Assembly (NCBI RefSeq): GCF_000384375.1 | Contig: NZ_ARVX01000001.1 | Coordinates: 248,001 to 312,000, forward strand | Direction: 5' to 3' | Source: Methylotenera versatilis 79 | GTDB lineage: Bacteria; Pseudomonadota; Gammaproteobacteria; Burkholderiales; Methylophilaceae | DNA length: 64,000 nucleotides | Part shown: piece by piece, positions 26,405 to 35,136 of the stretch | How the letters are laid out: every line of letters starts with the position of its first letter | How positions within the stretch are numbered: the stretch's first letter is position 1 | The notes under the pieces: model-generated | Databases searched by the model: none | Told to the model about the DNA's origin: nothing | What the model saw: the letters and a program-made list of their open reading frames with translations, nothing else | Made by a program: the position numbers and the translations under genes

Positions 26405-27256
26405 ATGCAAATAATTGACTCAAAAAAAGCGTTAAGTATTGCCCTTAAAAACCGCGTTAATATCGGTTTTGTACCAACCATGGGCAATTTACATGCTGGC
26501 CATATTCACTTAGTACAACTTGCAAAACAGCACGCTGACTGTGTGGTTGTGAGCATCTTCGTTAACCCATTACAGTTTGGCGCCAATGAGGATTTAGCCA
26601 ATTACCCGCGCACATTAGAAGCTGATTTTGAAAAACTAAGTGCTGCAGGTGCAGATTTTGTATTTACGCCAAGCGTGGCTGAATTGTATCCAAATTACGA
26701 TGGTAAAAATCTGAACCAGACCATGACAATCGCCCTGCCAGCTATAGCCGACATGCTTTGTGGCGCTAGTCGTCCTGGCCATTTTGCAGGTGTTGCGACA
26801 GTAGTCGCTAAACTTTTCAATCTCATACAACCGCAAATCGCCGTATTTGGACAAAAAGATTTTCAACAACTTTTTGTCATTCGTGAACTGGTTAATCAAT
26901 TCAATTATCCAGTTGAAATCATCGCGGGCGAAACGGTACGCGAAGCAAGTGGCCTTGCTTTAAGTTCTCGAAACGGCTATTTAAGCGAAACGGCGCGCGC
27001 GTCTGCAAACCAATTAAATCAAGCTTTACAGGGAATCGTTGCTTCTTTAAAAAATGGTAATACGAATTTCAATCAATTAGAAAATCTCGCTGTTCAGCAA
27101 TTAACCAACTTCGGCTGGTTGGTCGATTATATTTCTGTTCGCTCAGCCGATACTTTGCTCCCAGCAACAACGGACGACAAAAATCTGGTGGTTTTAGGCG
27201 CGGCAAAATTGGATAAAACGCGCTTGATCGACAACATAGCCTTTTGCGCTAAGTGA
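26405..27256 (+). CDS. panC: Pantothenate synthetase
   Basis: 283 residues. It joins pantoate and beta-alanine using ATP. Class I nucleotidyl-fold motifs are present: FVPTMGNLHAGH near residue 23, VVSIFVNPLQFG, GHFAGVATVVAKLFNLIQP, and FGQKDFQQLFVIR, then the GLALSSRNGYL (KMSKS-like) loop. It is followed after 57 bp by panD, which supplies beta-alanine. It begins downstream of a terminator and must have its own promoter in the 70-bp gap. Confidence 0.96.
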   Translation: MQIIDSKKALSIALKNRVNIGFVPTMGNLHAGHIHLVQLAKQHADCVVVSIFVNPLQFGANEDLANYPRTLEADFEKLSAAGADFVFTPSVAELYPNYDGKNLNQTMTIALPAIADMLCGASRPGHFAGVATVVAKLFNLIQPQIAVFGQKDFQQLFVIRELVNQFNYPVEIIAGETVREASGLALSSRNGYLSETARASANQLNQALQGIVASLKNGNTNFNQLENLAVQQLTNFGWLVDYISVRSADTLLPATTDDKNLVVLGAAKLDKTRLIDNIAFCAK

Positions 27257-27272
27257 TTGAAAAGACTATAAT
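27244..27272 (+). promoter_or_regulatory. Candidate sigma-70 promoter for panD
   Basis: TTGCGC at 27244-27249, a 17-bp spacer and a perfect TATAAT at 27267-27272, ending 41 bp before the panD start. The -35 box overlaps the end of panC. If used, it allows panD-rsfS-rlmH to be made apart from panC. Confidence 0.45.
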
Positions 27273-27313
27273 ACAATCCCTTTTAATAAACGGTTAACCC
27301 CGCAAAATAAATC

Positions 27314-27694
27314 ATGCAACGAACCATGCTTAAATCTAAACTGCATCGTGTAAATGTGACACATAGCGAGTTGCATTACGAAGGCAGTTGCGCGATTGAT
27401 GAAGCTTTATTAGAAGCGGCGAATATTAAAGAATACGAGCAGATTAATATATATAACGTCACCAATGGCGAGCGTTTTAGTACTTATGCGATTCGTGCAG
27501 ACCGTCATTCTGGCATTATTTCTGTCAATGGCGCAGCTGCGCACAAAGCGCACCCAAAAGACATCATCATTATTGCAAGCTATGCACATTACACCGAAGC
27601 GGAACTGCAAAACTACGCACCGCAATTGGTGTATGTGAATGATCAAAATCAGATTCAAACTCAACGTAACGCAATTCCAGCACAGGCCGCTTAA
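27314..27694 (+). CDS. panD: Aspartate 1-decarboxylase proenzyme
   Basis: 126 residues, normal. It makes beta-alanine from aspartate using a pyruvoyl group formed by self-cleavage between G24 and S25 (HYEGSCAID). The second motif, RVNGAAAH-like '[23 protein letters not shown]', and '[13 protein letters not shown]' complete the active site. In many gammaproteobacteria maturation needs PanZ (PanM); none is visible in the window. It follows panC, and rsfS begins three bases after its stop. Confidence 0.96.
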   Translation: MQRTMLKSKLHRVNVTHSELHYEGSCAIDEALLEAANIKEYEQINIYNVTNGERFSTYAIRADRHSGIISVNGAAAHKAHPKDIIIIASYAHYTEAELQNYAPQLVYVNDQNQIQTQRNAIPAQAA

Positions 27695-27697
27695 ATA

Positions 27698-28108
27698 ATG
27701 ACAACAGATTCAAAAGCAACAGATTCAACACAACCAGCATCAAAACAAGCAACGTTTGATTTAGAAGCGATGAAAGTTGCGGTAATCGATGCCTTGGATG
27801 ATATTAAAGGCTTCGATATCACCACAATGGATGTGCGAAAACTCACAAATATGACTAGCTACATGATAGTCGCAAGCGCCACTTCTAGCCGTCAAGCTAA
27901 AGCGATGGGCGATAACGTGCGTTCTAAATTAAAAGAAAAAGGCTATGAAATTCGTGGCACAGAAGGCGAAAAAGAAGGCGAATGGGTATTGGTCGATTTA
28001 AACGAAATCGTTGTACACATTATGGTGCCAGCAACGCGCGCCTACTATAATTTAGAACAATTATGGGGCGATGCAGAAGCGCGTCGCGGACATATCAAAG
28101 CGGTTTAG
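27698..28108 (+). CDS. rsfS: Ribosomal silencing factor RsfS
   Basis: 136 residues. The first 20 residues are a variable Thr/Gln-rich extension; the conserved domain begins near 'LEAMKVAVIDALDDIKGFDITTMDVRKLT' and includes SYMIVASATSSRQAKAMGDNV and EGEWVLVDLNEIVVHIMVPATRAYYNLEQLW. RsfS binds ribosomal protein L14 (uL14) and blocks subunit joining when nutrients are scarce. The usual upstream nadD is missing here and panD is in its place. rlmH follows after a 62-bp gap containing a palindrome. Confidence 0.95.
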   Translation: MTTDSKATDSTQPASKQATFDLEAMKVAVIDALDDIKGFDITTMDVRKLTNMTSYMIVASATSSRQAKAMGDNVRSKLKEKGYEIRGTEGEKEGEWVLVDLNEIVVHIMVPATRAYYNLEQLWGDAEARRGHIKAV

Positions 28109-28144
28109 TTAACATCAATTTAGTTAACCAAAACAAACCGACAA

Positions 28145-28160
28145 TAATCACTAGTGATTA
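28145..28160. repeat. 16-bp perfect palindrome before rlmH
   Basis: TAATCACTAGTGATTA reads identically on both strands. It ends ten bases before the rlmH ATG, so it would overlap the ribosome-binding region. It may be an operator or a start-masking hairpin; chance is also possible in AT-rich DNA. Confidence 0.4.
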
Positions 28161-28170
28161 ATTAGTAGTT

Positions 28171-28638
28171 ATGAAGCTGCGCATTATTTCGGTTGGCCAC
28201 AAAATGCCCAATTGGGTTGAAGTGGCTTGTGCAGAATACACAAAACGCATGCCGCGCGAATTAGTGGTCGAGATTATCGATATCAAACCCGAAAAGCGCG
28301 CCGCGGGCAACAGCACAGAAAACATCCAACTCATTGAAGCAAAACGTATTTTAGAGGCGATTGGGCGTGATTATCTGATTGCCCTAGATGAGCGCGGCAA
28401 TGAAATCACCACTTTGCAGCTAGCCGAAAAGCTATCAAGTTGGCAGGCTGGTGGCAGAGATGTCGCGCTGGTAATTGGCGGCGCAGATGGTTTGCATACT
28501 TCCGTCAAACAAAAAGCCGATTGGTTATGGAGTTTATCGAAACTCACACTTCCGCATGGTATGGTGCGTATCATGCTGGCAGAACAACTTTATCGCGCAC
28601 ATTCCGTTATTCAAAATCATCCTTATCACCGCGAATAA
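28171..28638 (+). CDS. rlmH: 23S rRNA pseudouridine1915 N3-methyltransferase RlmH
   Basis: 155 residues, the normal size for this SPOUT-fold enzyme. It methylates pseudouridine 1915 in helix 69 of 23S rRNA. The C-terminal knot region is clear: LVIGGADGLHTSVKQKADWLWSLSKLTLPHGMVRIMLAEQLYRAHSVIQNHPYHRE. The N terminus (MKLRIISVGHKMPNWVEVACAEYTKRMP) is also typical. It forms the conserved rsfS-rlmH pair. A palindrome lies just upstream of the start codon. Confidence 0.97.
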   Translation: MKLRIISVGHKMPNWVEVACAEYTKRMPRELVVEIIDIKPEKRAAGNSTENIQLIEAKRILEAIGRDYLIALDERGNEITTLQLAEKLSSWQAGGRDVALVIGGADGLHTSVKQKADWLWSLSKLTLPHGMVRIMLAEQLYRAHSVIQNHPYHRE

Positions 28639-28783
28639 ATTCGCCCAATTGCTGGCATGTTAAATGCTTATATATCAATAAAGCATATAGAAGCTTATTT
28701 TTATGGTAAAAATGCCCCAAAAATGGGAATTTAGTCCTTATTAGCTTAATTTTGAAGCAATCTTTAAGATCGGGGATTTGTTA

Positions 28784-29071
28784 ATGGATAACAAAAGTTT
28801 AGTTTTATTATCAAAATTTTCAGTTTCAGCAAGAAGATTAATCGGCTCAGTTAATCCCGCCAAACTGCTGAAAGACCCTGAATATAGCGCAGAGGTTTTT
28901 CAAAAAGCTTTTGAGCTTGGCGATGAAGAGTTAATCATGCTTTCGCTTGAAGTTCAGACCATGCTTGGACTAATTTCCGCCACCACACCAGTACAAAATA
29001 CAGCGAAAGTGGTTCCCATTAAGCAGGAAGAAGAACCTGAGAAAAAATATATGTTTGGGGCCAGAAGCTAA
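28784..29071 (+). CDS. Small protein of unknown function
   Basis: 95 residues from the ATG at 28784; a GGGGA ribosome site lies about eight bases upstream. It is probably soluble and largely helical: 'LLSKFSVSARRLIGSVNPAKLLKDPEYSAEVFQKAFELGDEELIMLSLEVQTMLGL', then a short disordered, charged tail (KQEEEPEKKYMFGARS). It has no signal peptide or Cys motif. A hairpin terminator follows, so it is likely a single-gene unit. I recognise no family with confidence. Good codon use, ribosome site and terminator argue that it is real. Confidence 0.7.
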   Translation: MDNKSLVLLSKFSVSARRLIGSVNPAKLLKDPEYSAEVFQKAFELGDEELIMLSLEVQTMLGLISATTPVQNTAKVVPIKQEEEPEKKYMFGARS

Positions 29072-29106
29072 TCTAACTAACTTCTACAAATTAATTAACA
29101 ACTATA

Positions 29107-29137
29107 AACTTAACGCTATTTAATCGTTAAGTTTTAA
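29107..29137. terminator. Intrinsic terminator after the 28784-29071 gene
   Basis: Perfect 9-bp stem AACTTAACG/CGTTAAGTT with a 9-base loop, followed by a T-rich tail. Confidence 0.7.
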
Positions 29138-29240
29138 TTTAATTTTTAATCTTCAACTTAATTGATTGGTTTAAACCAGTATAACAATTACAAACATCAT
29201 GTTTTGTTAAACTAGACAGATTATTTACTGTCTTTTTTGC

Positions 29241-30749
29241 ATGGCTTATATCCACACTAACTCAGAATCCCACACCGAATCCAACGCAAAATCGTATGCA
29301 AAATCATTAGTTTGGTTTAGACGTGATTTGCGCGATTATGATCACGCCGCGCTTTATCATGCATTGAAAATATCCAGCCAAGTTTATTGCGTGTTTGTAT
29401 TTGATACTGAAATTTTAGACCATTTGCAAGACAAGGCAGACCGCCGAGTTGAGTTTATCTGGGAAAGCATCCACGCATTAAAAGCGGCACTGCAACTTAA
29501 AGGTGGCGATCTGATTGTTTTGCATGGCAAAGCAAAAGAAGAAATCCCTAAACTAGCACGTTCATTAGAAGTTGAAGCGGTTTTTGTTAACCATGATTAT
29601 GAACCCAATGCTATTGAACGCGATAGATTTGTGGCGGATACATTAAAGCAAAATCATATTGATTTTCATCATTATAAAGATCAGGTTATCTTCGAAAAAA
29701 ATGAAGTCCTAAACATGGCTGGCAAGCCTTATGGCGTGTTTACACCGTATAAAAACATGTGGCTTAAAACACTGAATGATTTTTACGTAAAACCATATCC
29801 AGTGGATAACTATGTACAAAACTTAGCTAAGAGCGAAGAAACGCCCTTGCCTAGTTTAGAAAGCATGGGGTTTGAACGTACTAATTTATCTAATATGCAC
29901 CTGCCCACTGGCATGCAAGGCGGATTGGCGTTATTTGATGATTTCAAACAGCGCATGAGTCGCTACAAAGAAGCGCGCAATTTTCCTGCGATTAAAGGCG
30001 TTTCTTATCTTTCAGTGCATTTGCGATTCGGCACCGTATCGATTCGCCACTTAGCGCGCGAGGCTATGCAAGTTGCAAGTATTGGCAGCCAAAGCTGGTT
30101 GAATGAGTTGATTTGGCGTGATTTTTATTTTCAAATTTTGCACCATAATCCACATATTGCCGTAGGCAAAGCGTTCAAAGCAGAATACGACAAGTTACCG
30201 TTTCCCAATGACAAAGCGCTATTTCAAGCATGGTGTGATGGTCAAACGGGTTATCCATTAGTCGATGCGGCTATGCGGCAACTTAACACAACGGGATTTA
30301 TGCATAATCGCTTGCGCATGGTTGCAGCTAGCTTCTTGGTAAAAGATCTGTTGGTCGATTGGCGCTGGGGTGAGCGCTATTTTGCCGAAAAATTAATCGA
30401 TTTCGACCTAAGTGCAAATAATGGCGGCTGGCAATGGGCGGCAAGTACAGGCTGCGACGCACAACCCTGGTTTAGGATTTTTAACCCAACCACTCAAAGT
30501 GAAAAATTTGATAGTTCTGGCAAGTTTATTCGGAAATATGTGACAGAACTGAGTCAGCATGATGACAAAGAACTGCACGCACCGTGGTTAATTCCACCAT
30601 TACGTCAACAATCAATGGGTGTAATCATTGGTAAAAATTACCCTTTACCAGTGGTTAATCATACCAAACAACGAGCACTGGCCTTGTCTTTATATAAAAG
30701 TTGCAGCTTAAATAAAAATGAAAGTGACGGCATTAATGACGAGGCATAG
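29241..30749 (+). CDS. phrB: Deoxyribodipyrimidine photolyase
   Basis: 502 residues. Class I CPD photolyase/cryptochrome family: the N-terminal antenna domain starts at 'SLVWFRRDLRDYDHAAL' (about residue 23) and the FAD domain carries SVHLRFGTVSIRHL, WLNELIWRDFYFQILHHNP, MHNRLRMVAASFLVKDLLVDWRWGE and LSANNGGWQWAASTGCDAQPWFRIFNP. All are flavin- or lesion-contacting blocks of true photolyases. It repairs UV pyrimidine dimers using light. The first 20 residues are not conserved, so the start is uncertain. It appears to be a stand-alone gene. Confidence 0.95.
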   Translation: MAYIHTNSESHTESNAKSYAKSLVWFRRDLRDYDHAALYHALKISSQVYCVFVFDTEILDHLQDKADRRVEFIWESIHALKAALQLKGGDLIVLHGKAKEEIPKLARSLEVEAVFVNHDYEPNAIERDRFVADTLKQNHIDFHHYKDQVIFEKNEVLNMAGKPYGVFTPYKNMWLKTLNDFYVKPYPVDNYVQNLAKSEETPLPSLESMGFERTNLSNMHLPTGMQGGLALFDDFKQRMSRYKEARNFPAIKGVSYLSVHLRFGTVSIRHLAREAMQVASIGSQSWLNELIWRDFYFQILHHNPHIAVGKAFKAEYDKLPFPNDKALFQAWCDGQTGYPLVDAAMRQLNTTGFMHNRLRMVAASFLVKDLLVDWRWGERYFAEKLIDFDLSANNGGWQWAASTGCDAQPWFRIFNPTTQSEKFDSSGKFIRKYVTELSQHDDKELHAPWLIPPLRQQSMGVIIGKNYPLPVVNHTKQRALALSLYKSCSLNKNESDGINDEA

Positions 30750-30983
30750 TAATTGCTTAAGCTTTTGACTAGATATTCAGCCCTTGTGTGTATTAATGAT
30801 TAACGTTGTTTCTACGCAACAATAAGTTGAGTGGCTAAACGGTTGAAATTTAATCTGTAGACAATGCCAACGCTGTCAGTGATAATGTTGGTGCTGTGTG
30901 TGATAAAATTCGGTTGGTAAAAATACAGCTTAAAAACAATTAATAACGTAATAAAAATTCAAATAAATCAAGTGAACATAATA

Positions 30984-31730
30984 ATGCATTCAAAATTAAT
31001 TACACTTTCTCTAAGCTGCTTGCTTGCCATATTCGTCAGTGGATGTGCAACAACGAATAATAATGACCCATTAGAAGGTGTTAATCGCGGTATTTACAAA
31101 TTCAACGATGTGGCTGATAGAGCGATTATTAAACCCGTCGCAAAGGCTTATAAAGCCGTTACACCTTCGCCAATTCGCAAAGGTTTTAACAATTTCTTCA
31201 ATAATCTAGGCTCGCTTACAACGGTTCTAAACGACTTGTTGCAATTTAAATTTTCCAATGCATTCACTGACGCAGGTCGATTTGTGATCAATAGTACGTT
31301 TGGTTTGGCTGGCTTTATTGATGTTGCGAGCATGGATAATATTCCCAATCATAAAGAAGATTTCGGTCAAACACTAGGCCACTGGGGCGTGGGGAATGGC
31401 GCTTATTTAGTATTACCGATATTAGGCCCAAGCACCGTGCGTGATGCAGCTGGCTTTGCCATTGATACGGCGACATCTGACCCTATTACTTATACGCATA
31501 ATATTGGTCAAGTACGTTTACATAATCAAATACGTGCAGCGCAACTTGTTGATAAAAGAACCCAATTATTAGATGCAGGCGACCTTGTAGATGAGGCCTC
31601 GCTTGATCCTTATTCATTTGTGCGGGAAGCTTATTTACAAAGGCGAGCAAGCCAAGTTGCAGATGGCGTTGTTGATGCAAAAGCTTATGACGATGGTTTT
31701 GAACCTGCAGATGAAGATACCGTTAAATAA
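30984..31730 (+). CDS. mlaA: MlaA/VacJ-family outer-membrane lipoprotein
   Basis: 248 residues from the ATG at 30984; a GTG at 30972 is also possible. Lipoprotein signal with lipobox VSGC near residue 22. The MlaA core follows: DPLEGVNRGIYKFNDVADRAIIKPVAKAYKAVTP, NNFFNNLGSLTTVLNDLLQFKF, FGQTLGHWGVGNGAYLVLPILGPSTVRDAAG. MlaA removes misplaced phospholipids from the outer leaflet and passes them to MlaC. The other mla genes are not in the window, so this copy sits apart from the mlaFEDCB operon. It is followed by a strong terminator. Confidence 0.94.
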   Translation: MHSKLITLSLSCLLAIFVSGCATTNNNDPLEGVNRGIYKFNDVADRAIIKPVAKAYKAVTPSPIRKGFNNFFNNLGSLTTVLNDLLQFKFSNAFTDAGRFVINSTFGLAGFIDVASMDNIPNHKEDFGQTLGHWGVGNGAYLVLPILGPSTVRDAAGFAIDTATSDPITYTHNIGQVRLHNQIRAAQLVDKRTQLLDAGDLVDEASLDPYSFVREAYLQRRASQVADGVVDAKAYDDGFEPADEDTVK

Positions 31731-31768
31731 AACTGTTTAATATCACTTAATTAAGTAAATGCATTAAT

Positions 31769-31800
31769 AAAAAAAGCCCTGTAAAAAAAGGGCTTTTTTT
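31769..31800. terminator. Intrinsic terminator between mlaA and pmbA
   Basis: A-tract, stem AAGCCCT/AGGGCTT with a short A-rich loop, then seven T's. It separates the convergent mlaA and pmbA genes. Confidence 0.9.
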
Positions 31801-31830
31801 ATTACCGAATCATAGTTAACTCAACTGCAA

Positions 31831-33153
31831 TTAACCCGCCGCTACTGTCATTTGTTCAATCAAAATAGAACCAGTCAATTTTGAGGTATTTTTAATCGCA
31901 TCTGTCCCGATTGCTATAATTTGATTCAGCATATCTTTCATATTACCCGCAATCGTAATTTCTTCTACGGGATAAGCAATCACACCATTTTCGACCCAAA
32001 AGCCTGCCGCTCCCCGCGAATAATCGCCTGTCACCATATTTAACCCATGGCCTAACACTTCAGTGACTAACAAGCCTGTACCCATTAACTGTAATAATTC
32101 AGCAAGACTCTGCCCAGTCGATTGGACAATCAAATTGTGACTACCACCCGCATTACCTGTCGTTTGCAACCCCAATTTTCGCGCTGAATAACTGGATAAC
32201 ACGTAACCTTGCAAGATGCCGTTTTGCACTAATTGGCGTGATTTGGTGGCAACACCTTCACTGTCAAACGGGCTACTGGCAACCCCTTTGTTTAGATGCG
32301 GATTTTCTAAAATATTTAACAATGGAGAAGCAACTTGCTTACCTAAACTATCCAATAAAAAAGAAGACTTTCGATACAAGCTACTGCCAGAAATAGCGCC
32401 AATGAGTGAAGATATCAAGCCTGATGCCAATGGTGCTTCAAATAAAACGGGGTATTGCCCTGTTTGAATCGTACGCGCACCTAAACGTCTGATACTGCGT
32501 TCGCCAGCTATTTTACCCACTGATTGCGCAGAGTCCATATCCAATTGATCACGCGCACTGGTATACCAATAATCGCGCTGCATATTATCGCCCTCGCCTG
32601 CGATAACCGAGCAACTCATGCTGTGTCTTGTACTGGCGTAACCACCGACAAATCCGTGGCTATTCGCGTAAGCAAACACACCTTCACTATTGGAAACACC
32701 TGCGCCTTCTGAATTAGTGATGCGCTCTTTATCTACTTCTAAAGCTGCGGCTTCACAAGCTTTCGCAATTTCAACCGCTTCATCCACACTGACATTCCAT
32801 GGATGATATAAATCTAAATCCGGGATTTCAGTCGCCATTAAATCTGCATCTGCCAAACCGCAAAATTCATCTTGTGCGGTATATTTTGCAATATTACACG
32901 CCGCTTCTACGCTGTCTTTTAATGCATTTGGACTTAAGTCTGAGCTGCTGGCATGACCTTTTTGTTGACCAAAATACACCGTAATCGACATGCCTTTATC
33001 GCGATTGTATTCAATGTTTTCAGTCTCGCCTAAACGAACCGATACATTTTGACCTGTACCGAAACTCACTTCAGTTTCTGCGGATGATGCGCCAGCTTGC
33101 TTTGCTATCTTGAGTACATCTTGGGTGATTTGTTTTAAATGCGCTAAGTCCAT
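31831..33153 (-). CDS. pmbA: Metalloprotease PmbA (TldE)
   Basis: 440 residues, full length. A TldD/PmbA-family protein: GASSAETEVSFGTGQNVSVRLGETENIEYNRDKGMSITVYFGQQKGHASSSDLSP near the N terminus and 'GNAGGSHNLIVQSTG', 'VTEVLGHGLNMVTGDYSRGAAGFWVENG' near the C terminus. TldD and TldE form a heterodimeric protease active on unfolded peptides and in maturation of peptides such as microcin B17; zinc sits in TldD. tldD is not in the window. Its divergent neighbour darP is the usual partner in proteobacteria. Confidence 0.95.
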   Translation of the reverse strand: MDLAHLKQITQDVLKIAKQAGASSAETEVSFGTGQNVSVRLGETENIEYNRDKGMSITVYFGQQKGHASSSDLSPNALKDSVEAACNIAKYTAQDEFCGLADADLMATEIPDLDLYHPWNVSVDEAVEIAKACEAAALEVDKERITNSEGAGVSNSEGVFAYANSHGFVGGYASTRHSMSCSVIAGEGDNMQRDYWYTSARDQLDMDSAQSVGKIAGERSIRRLGARTIQTGQYPVLFEAPLASGLISSLIGAISGSSLYRKSSFLLDSLGKQVASPLLNILENPHLNKGVASSPFDSEGVATKSRQLVQNGILQGYVLSSYSARKLGLQTTGNAGGSHNLIVQSTGQSLAELLQLMGTGLLVTEVLGHGLNMVTGDYSRGAAGFWVENGVIAYPVEEITIAGNMKDMLNQIIAIGTDAIKNTSKLTGSILIEQMTVAAG

Positions 33154-33267
33154 TGTGGGGTTTGATTAATTCAATTGGCTAAAACTGGTATCATACCGTA
33201 GCTCAACCTAAAGCTGCTAGATTAAAACAGCAGCAACTTAACCCTATAAACAAGCCAAAAAATCCAA

Positions 33268-33828
33268 GTGAATACCGTGACTGAAAACGAACCATTAGAG
33301 CCTATCAGCAAAACCAAATTAAAAGCCGAAGCAGATGCGCAGCAGGCGATTGGTAAAAAGTTAATCGATTTATCCAAAGATAAATTGATTAAACTCAATC
33401 TGCCAGAAACCTTGTTTGATGCGGTGATGGAAGCAAAACGCCTTACGGCCAATGGTGCAGTGCGCCGCCAGCTACAATACTTAGGCCGATTAATGCGCGA
33501 CGTGGACAGCGCACCAATTGTTGAACAATTGGAAGCGTGGGAAGGAAAAAATACGCAAGAAAATGCGCGCTTTCATACCATGGAACGCTGGCGCGCACGT
33601 TTGATTGCAGAGACAGCCGCGTTGGCAGAATTCTTAGCCAAGTTTCCACAGTCCGATATTCAACAATTACGCACCCTAATACGCAATGCCCAACGTGAAG
33701 CAGCCGCAGAGAAGCCGCCAAAAAGCAGCCGTGAATTATTTAAGTTGATTCGCGAAGTTAGCGAAACATCTGAATCTAGCGACACAGATGAGCTGAATGA
33801 AACAGACGAAAGTGAACCGCCGATTTGA
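33268..33828 (+). CDS. darP: Ribosome biogenesis factor DarP (YjgA)
   Basis: 186 residues starting with GTG at 33268 (a second GTG is three codons on). DUF615 features are clear: 'KKLIDLSKDKLIKLNLPETLFDAVMEAKRLTANGAVRRQLQYLGRLMR' and 'FHTMERWRARLI'. The C-terminal tail is acidic and Ser/Thr-rich. DarP associates with late 50S intermediates and helps peptidyl-transferase-centre maturation. It is divergent from pmbA, as in E. coli. Its stop overlaps the TTG start of the antiporter gene by three bases. Confidence 0.93.
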   Translation: MNTVTENEPLEPISKTKLKAEADAQQAIGKKLIDLSKDKLIKLNLPETLFDAVMEAKRLTANGAVRRQLQYLGRLMRDVDSAPIVEQLEAWEGKNTQENARFHTMERWRARLIAETAALAEFLAKFPQSDIQQLRTLIRNAQREAAAEKPPKSSRELFKLIREVSETSESSDTDELNETDESEPPI

Positions 33829-35081
33829 CAGCGCATGCGATCAATATATTGGCAGCAGTTATTTTTGTATGCGCGCTTTTACATACTTTTTCGACTAAAT
33901 ACTTTGAAGCGCTAGCAAATCGCCATTCAAACCATGCAGGATTATTTCATCTACTAGGCGAAATAGAAGTGGTTTTCGGATTTTGGGCGTTTATCTTAAT
34001 CGGTTTATTGGCAGCATTTGCAGGCAGCAATTACGCTATTGATTATGTTGAATCGCGCCATTACACCGAGCCACTATTTGTGTTTGTCATCATGGTGGTC
34101 GCTGCCTCAAGACCTTTGCTTGAAGTAGTGCGTACGCTGGTAAAATCTATTGCTAACTTAATTCCCATCAATAATTTACTCGCCCAAGTATGGTTAAGTT
34201 TTGCGGCTGTACCTTTGCTGGGTTCATTTATTACTGAGCCTGCAGCAATGACACTCGCCGCACTGATACTCGCGCCACAAGTATTTAAACAAGGTATACC
34301 CGAATGGCTGAAATACGCAGCGCTTGGTGTGTTATTCGTCAACATTTCGATTGGCGGCACATTAACGGCCTACGCGGCTCCGCCCGTTTTAATGGTTGCC
34401 AGCGCATGGCAATGGGACTCCGCTTACATGGCAAGCACATTCGGCTGGCGTGCGGCAATTGCTGTGTTGATCAACGCCACTGCCATCAGTTATTTATTAC
34501 GCAAACATTTAGGTGATACACCCACTTCAACTAAAACAATCAAAGAAAACAAAATCCCTGTTGCAGTCAGCTTCATTCATGTGCTGTTTTTAATCGCCGT
34601 GGTTATTTTTGCGCATCATCCGGTATTATTTTTCGGTTTATTCTTATTGTTTTTAGGTTTTACGCAGGCCTACGAGCGCTATCAATCACCATTATTGTTA
34701 AAAGAAGGTTTGTTAGTTGGTTTCTTTTTAGCGGGGTTAGTCGTGTTGGGCGGCCTGCAGCAATGGTGGCTGCAACCGATTATTTCTACTTTGGCACCTA
34801 TTCAATTATTCTTTGGTGCAACTGCATTGACAGCAATCACCGATAACGCCGCACTCACCTATTTGGGCTCGCTGATTAGCGGCATGACTGACCAATCCAA
34901 ATACATGTTGATGGCAGGTGCTGTAGCAGGCGGCGGGCTGACTGTGATTGCAAATGCGCCTAATCCGGCAGGCGTGGCATTGTTAAAAAAAGGCTTTAAT
35001 GATGAGTCAATCGGCGCAGGTCAATTACTTGTCGGGGCATTGGCACCAACGGCTGTCGCTATTGTGATGTTTTTAATCTAA
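33825..35081 (+). CDS. Putative Na+/H+ antiporter-type membrane protein
   Basis: 418 residues from a TTG at 33825 that overlaps the darP stop (TTGA). Ten to eleven membrane helices are visible. Segments such as 'LFHLLGEIEVVFGFWAFILIG', 'SFITEPAAMTLAALILAPQVF', 'NISIGGTLTAYAAPPVLMVASAW', 'TALTAITDNAALTYLGSLISG' and 'ANAPNPAGVALLKKGF' resemble the NhaD/citrate ion-transporter fold and the putative antiporter family formerly DUF1504. Conserved D/N residues inside helices fit cation coupling. The ion is not known. In relatives mogA often follows darP; here this and the next two genes intervene. Confidence 0.8.
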   Translation: MTAHAINILAAVIFVCALLHTFSTKYFEALANRHSNHAGLFHLLGEIEVVFGFWAFILIGLLAAFAGSNYAIDYVESRHYTEPLFVFVIMVVAASRPLLEVVRTLVKSIANLIPINNLLAQVWLSFAAVPLLGSFITEPAAMTLAALILAPQVFKQGIPEWLKYAALGVLFVNISIGGTLTAYAAPPVLMVASAWQWDSAYMASTFGWRAAIAVLINATAISYLLRKHLGDTPTSTKTIKENKIPVAVSFIHVLFLIAVVIFAHHPVLFFGLFLLFLGFTQAYERYQSPLLLKEGLLVGFFLAGLVVLGGLQQWWLQPIISTLAPIQLFFGATALTAITDNAALTYLGSLISGMTDQSKYMLMAGAVAGGGLTVIANAPNPAGVALLKKGFNDESIGAGQLLVGALAPTAVAIVMFLI

Positions 35082-35136
35082 TTACTTAACACTTTTTTCG
35101 CTTAAATTAGCGCAATAAATTAGACTTAGAGCAAAG

